Source: Clostridia bacterium (GTDB lineage Bacteria > Bacillota > Clostridia > Christensenellales > Aristaeellaceae). From it: a stretch of 64,000 bases of DNA. The DNA lies in NCBI GenBank assembly GCA_017429265.1, contig JAFRPG010000028.1, positions 1-64,000 of the forward strand, in the 5' to 3' direction. The notes beneath the pieces are model-generated. The model was not told the DNA's origin and did no database searches. It saw only the letters and a program-made list of their open reading frames with translations. This document shows positions 60,247 to 64,000 of this stretch, piece after piece. The position numbers and the translations under genes are program-made. Each line of letters begins with the position of its first letter. Within the stretch, counting starts at the first letter, position 1.

Positions 60247-62157
60247 ATGATCCTGCTGGCCCTGCAGAATATCCGCAAGAGCTTCGGCACTAACGAGGTG
60301 CTGCGGGATGTTTCGTTCACCCTGCAAAACGGCGAGCGCATGGGCCTCGTGGGCGTCAACGGCAGCGGCAAGTCCACGCTGATGAAGATCCTCGCGGGCC
60401 TGGAGACCGCCGACGACGGCACGATCACGATGCAGAAGGGGCTGCGCTTCGGCTACCTGGCCCAGCAGGGCGAGGTCGACCCGGAGCGCACGGTGCTCGA
60501 GGAGCTCGAGAGCGTCTTCGAGCCGGTGGTCGCGATGGAGCGGCAGCTGCGCAAGCTGGAGGAAGACATGGCGGAGGCTGCGGGCGACGAGGCCCTGCTG
60601 CACCGCCTCGGCAGCCAGTACGACCAGCTGACGCGGGATTTTGAGCGCGCGAACGGCTACGGCTGGCGCTCCACGGTCCAGGGCGTGCTGGCGGGTCTCG
60701 GCTTCCGCAGGGACCAGCAGAGCCAGAAAGCCTCCCTGCTCTCCGGCGGCGAGCGCACCCGCCTGTGCCTCGGCCGGATGCTCCTGACCGAGCCGGACAT
60801 CCTCCTCCTCGACGAGCCCACCAACCACCTGGACCTCAAGTCCATCGCCTGGCTGGAGAACTACCTCCTCTCCTGGAAGGGCGCCGTGCTGCTGATCAGC
60901 CACGACCGCTACTTCATGGACCACGTCTGCGGGCGGATGGGCGAGCTGCTCTTCGGCCGGGTGGAGTGCTACGACGGCAACTACACCGCCTACACGGCCC
61001 AGCGCGCCGAGCGCTTCGAGATCCGCATGAAGGCCTGGCAGCTGCAGCAGAAGGAGATCGCCCGCCAGGAGGCCATCATCGCCCGCTACCGCGCCTTCAA
61101 CCGCGAGAAGAGCATCCGCCTGGCGGAGAGCCGGGAGAAGCGGCTCGAGAAGGTCGAGCGCCTTGAAAAGCCCACCGACGAGAGCGCGATCCGCTTCCGC
61201 TTCGAGACCCGGCGCCGCACCGGCGACGATGTCCTGATGGCGGAGGAGCTGAAGAAGGGCTACGACGGGCGGACCCTCTTCGACCATGTGAAGCTTCACC
61301 TGCGCGCCGGCGACCGCTGCGCCCTGATCGGCGACAACGGCGTGGGCAAGACCACGCTCCTGCGGCTGATCGTCGGCGAGGAAAAGCCCGACGGGGGCAC
61401 GATCCGCTTCGGCGCGGGCGTCGACCTCGGCTATTACGACCAGCACCAGGCCAAACTCCACAAGGACAAGACCGTCCTGGATGAGGTCTGGGACGACTTC
61501 CGCCGGCTGGACCAGACCGAGGTGCGCGGGGCGCTGGGCCTGTTCCTCTTCACCGGCGACGATGTGCTGATGCCCGTCGGCACCCTCTCCGGCGGCGAGC
61601 GCGGACGCGTGGCCCTGACCAAGCTGATGCTCCGCCGGGACAACCTGCTCCTCCTCGACGAGCCGACCAACCATCTCGACATGGACAGCCGTGAGGTGCT
61701 CGAGCAGGCCCTGCAGGACTTCCCCGGCACGATCCTCGCCATCAGCCACGACCGCTATTTCATCAACAAGTTTGCCGAGAAGGTGCTGGTGCTCACCCCC
61801 GACGGCATCGACGAGTACCTCGGCAACTACGACGACTATTTCGAGAAGATCACCCGGGAGCAGCCCCCGGACGGGGACGGCCCGATCCTGACCCGGACAC
61901 AGCTGGAGAAGGAGAAGCGCCGCACCCGCGAGGAGCAGCAGCGCCTGAAGGAGAGAAAGCAGCGCCTGGCCGACGCCGAGAAGGCCGTCGCCGACGCGGA
62001 GGCCGAGGCCGACCGCCTCGAGCAGCTGCTCGCGGATCCGACCGTGTGGAACGACACGGCCAAAGCCACGGAACTGACGAAACGGTACCAGCGGCAGAAG
62101 GAAGAGGTCACCCGGCTCTATGAGGTCTGGGAGTCCCTCGAATCCGGGGAGGCGTAG
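60247..62157 (+). CDS. ABC-F family ATP-binding protein
   Basis: A 636-residue soluble protein with two ABC domains: Walker A GVNGSGKST and GDNGVGKTT, signatures LSGGERTRLCLGRM and LSGGERGRVAL, and Walker B LLLDEPTNHLD twice. The linker between the domains is charged and helical. A C-terminal coiled coil (RTREEQQRLKERKQRLADAE) is present, as in Uup/YheS types. ABC-F proteins act on the ribosome's E site; a few give antibiotic resistance. The ATG at 60247 follows GAAGG; a GTG nine bases earlier is in frame. Confidence 0.94.
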   Translation: MILLALQNIRKSFGTNEVLRDVSFTLQNGERMGLVGVNGSGKSTLMKILAGLETADDGTITMQKGLRFGYLAQQGEVDPERTVLEELESVFEPVVAMERQLRKLEEDMAEAAGDEALLHRLGSQYDQLTRDFERANGYGWRSTVQGVLAGLGFRRDQQSQKASLLSGGERTRLCLGRMLLTEPDILLLDEPTNHLDLKSIAWLENYLLSWKGAVLLISHDRYFMDHVCGRMGELLFGRVECYDGNYTAYTAQRAERFEIRMKAWQLQQKEIARQEAIIARYRAFNREKSIRLAESREKRLEKVERLEKPTDESAIRFRFETRRRTGDDVLMAEELKKGYDGRTLFDHVKLHLRAGDRCALIGDNGVGKTTLLRLIVGEEKPDGGTIRFGAGVDLGYYDQHQAKLHKDKTVLDEVWDDFRRLDQTEVRGALGLFLFTGDDVLMPVGTLSGGERGRVALTKLMLRRDNLLLLDEPTNHLDMDSREVLEQALQDFPGTILAISHDRYFINKFAEKVLVLTPDGIDEYLGNYDDYFEKITREQPPDGDGPILTRTQLEKEKRRTREEQQRLKERKQRLADAEKAVADAEAEADRLEQLLADPTVWNDTAKATELTKRYQRQKEEVTRLYEVWESLESGEA

Positions 62158-62160
62158 TGC

Positions 62161-62676
62161 ATGGCCCTGAACATCGTGCTGGTGGAGCCGGAGATCCCGC
62201 AGAACACCGGCAACATCGCCCGGACCTGCGCGGCCACTGGCGCCGTGCTCCATCTCGTGCGGCCCCTGGGCTTTTCCCTCGACGACCGCTACATGCGCCG
62301 CGCCGGGCTGGACTACTGGTTCCTGATGAAGTACCGGGTCTACGACGATCTGGCCGACTTCTTCCGGCAGAACCCGGGCGCCCGCTGCTGGTACGCCTCC
62401 ACAAAGGCGCCCCACGCCCACACGGAGGCGGACTACCGCGACGGCGATTTCCTGATCTTCGGCCGGGAGACACGCGGCCTCCCCGAAACCCTGCTCGAGC
62501 GCGAGTACGACCGCTGCGTGCGCATCCCCATGCGGGAGGAAGCCCGCAGCCTCAACCTCTCCAACTCCGTGGCCGTCGTGCTCTACGAGGCCCTGCGGCA
62601 GCTGGACTTCCCGGGCCTGAGCGCGGAGGGCGCACTGACGGGACGGGAGGAGCCGGAGGGCGCATGGCAGGATTAA
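62161..62676 (+). CDS. trmL: tRNA (cytidine(34)-2'-O)-methyltransferase
   Basis: A 171-residue SPOUT-fold enzyme with [22 protein letters not shown] at the N-terminus, [30 protein letters not shown] and the knot region [26 protein letters not shown]. It methylates the wobble base of leucine tRNAs. Length fits TrmL. It starts three bases after the ABC-F stop, with GGGGAGG upstream. Confidence 0.95.
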   Translation: MALNIVLVEPEIPQNTGNIARTCAATGAVLHLVRPLGFSLDDRYMRRAGLDYWFLMKYRVYDDLADFFRQNPGARCWYASTKAPHAHTEADYRDGDFLIFGRETRGLPETLLEREYDRCVRIPMREEARSLNLSNSVAVVLYEALRQLDFPGLSAEGALTGREEPEGAWQD

Positions 62677-62710
62677 CTGTAAACCATCATCGACTGCAGG
62701 AGGAATGAAG

Positions 62711-64000
<1,290 letters not shown>

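Overview
The window is one continuous stretch of a GC-rich, tightly packed bacterial chromosome. PurR with a PurBox and PyrR with an attenuator, long-form HPF, ThrH, a YitT-type protein, AGGAGG ribosome sites and short intrinsic terminators all point to a Bacillota (Clostridia-type) organism. A xylanase and an alpha-galactosidase suggest a gut or rumen plant-polymer feeder. Placement in a high-GC Christensenellales/Aristaeellaceae-like lineage is only a guess. No tRNA, rRNA, CRISPR array, prophage or transposase gene was seen.

Layout. 1-180: end of tuf and its terminator. 223-3148: four tandem minus-strand paralogues of a zinc-finger membrane protein, two of them AT-rich. 3438-8033: TSCPD protein, DEAD-box helicase, two overlapping YgjP-like metallopeptidases, AEC transporter and YitT protein. 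8134-11112: serine biosynthesis (thrH convergent with serC-serA). 11330-16071: VTC polyphosphate polymerase, DUF4956 and CotH/lamin-tail surface protein in one operon. 16191-16672: repeat element copy 1 and a long hairpin. 16698-20940: alr, formyl-THF ligase, membrane protein, rsmD, coaD, coiled-coil protein. 21044-28154: alpha-galactosidase, a DUF3800 protein, and a sugar oxidoreductase/isomerase operon. 28358-33434: secreted two-repeat protein, repeat copy 2, argS, secreted MBL protein, pth, purR. 33695-37248: PyrR-controlled uracil permease-pyrR, a zinc-ribbon protein with YPQQEA repeats, and rubredoxin. 37306-43729: MFS, acidic protein, PPK2-type phosphotransferase, glpK, phasin-like protein. 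43975-51145: GH10 xylanase, TPR/membrane protein, uvrB, MFS, hpf. 51270-53659: repeat copy 3 and a large secreted protein. 53841-64000: small membrane protein, then parA-parB-sugar transferase-split transketolase-LicD-MBL-ABC-F-trmL-argH, all on the plus strand.

How the parts fit. Serine synthesis is complete from 3-phosphoglycerate (SerA, SerC, ThrH). Pyrimidine salvage is probably autoregulated by PyrR through the attenuator ahead of its own operon. Polyphosphate may be made by the VTC protein and spent by the PPK2-type enzyme. The sugar genes suggest uptake-independent processing of alpha-galactosides and oxidised sugars. The parAB operon runs directly into a small surface-glycan module.

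The most novel signal is a roughly 330-350 bp intergenic element present three times (16191-16541, 28980-29313, 51270-51596). It has terminal inverted repeats and a long self-complementary body, one copy has an exact 8-bp flanking duplication, and an arm hairpin is kept despite a fully changed stem. It looks like a MITE or a structured RNA carried by one. The four tandem zinc-finger paralogues and the VTC-DUF4956-CotH operon are the next most interesting.
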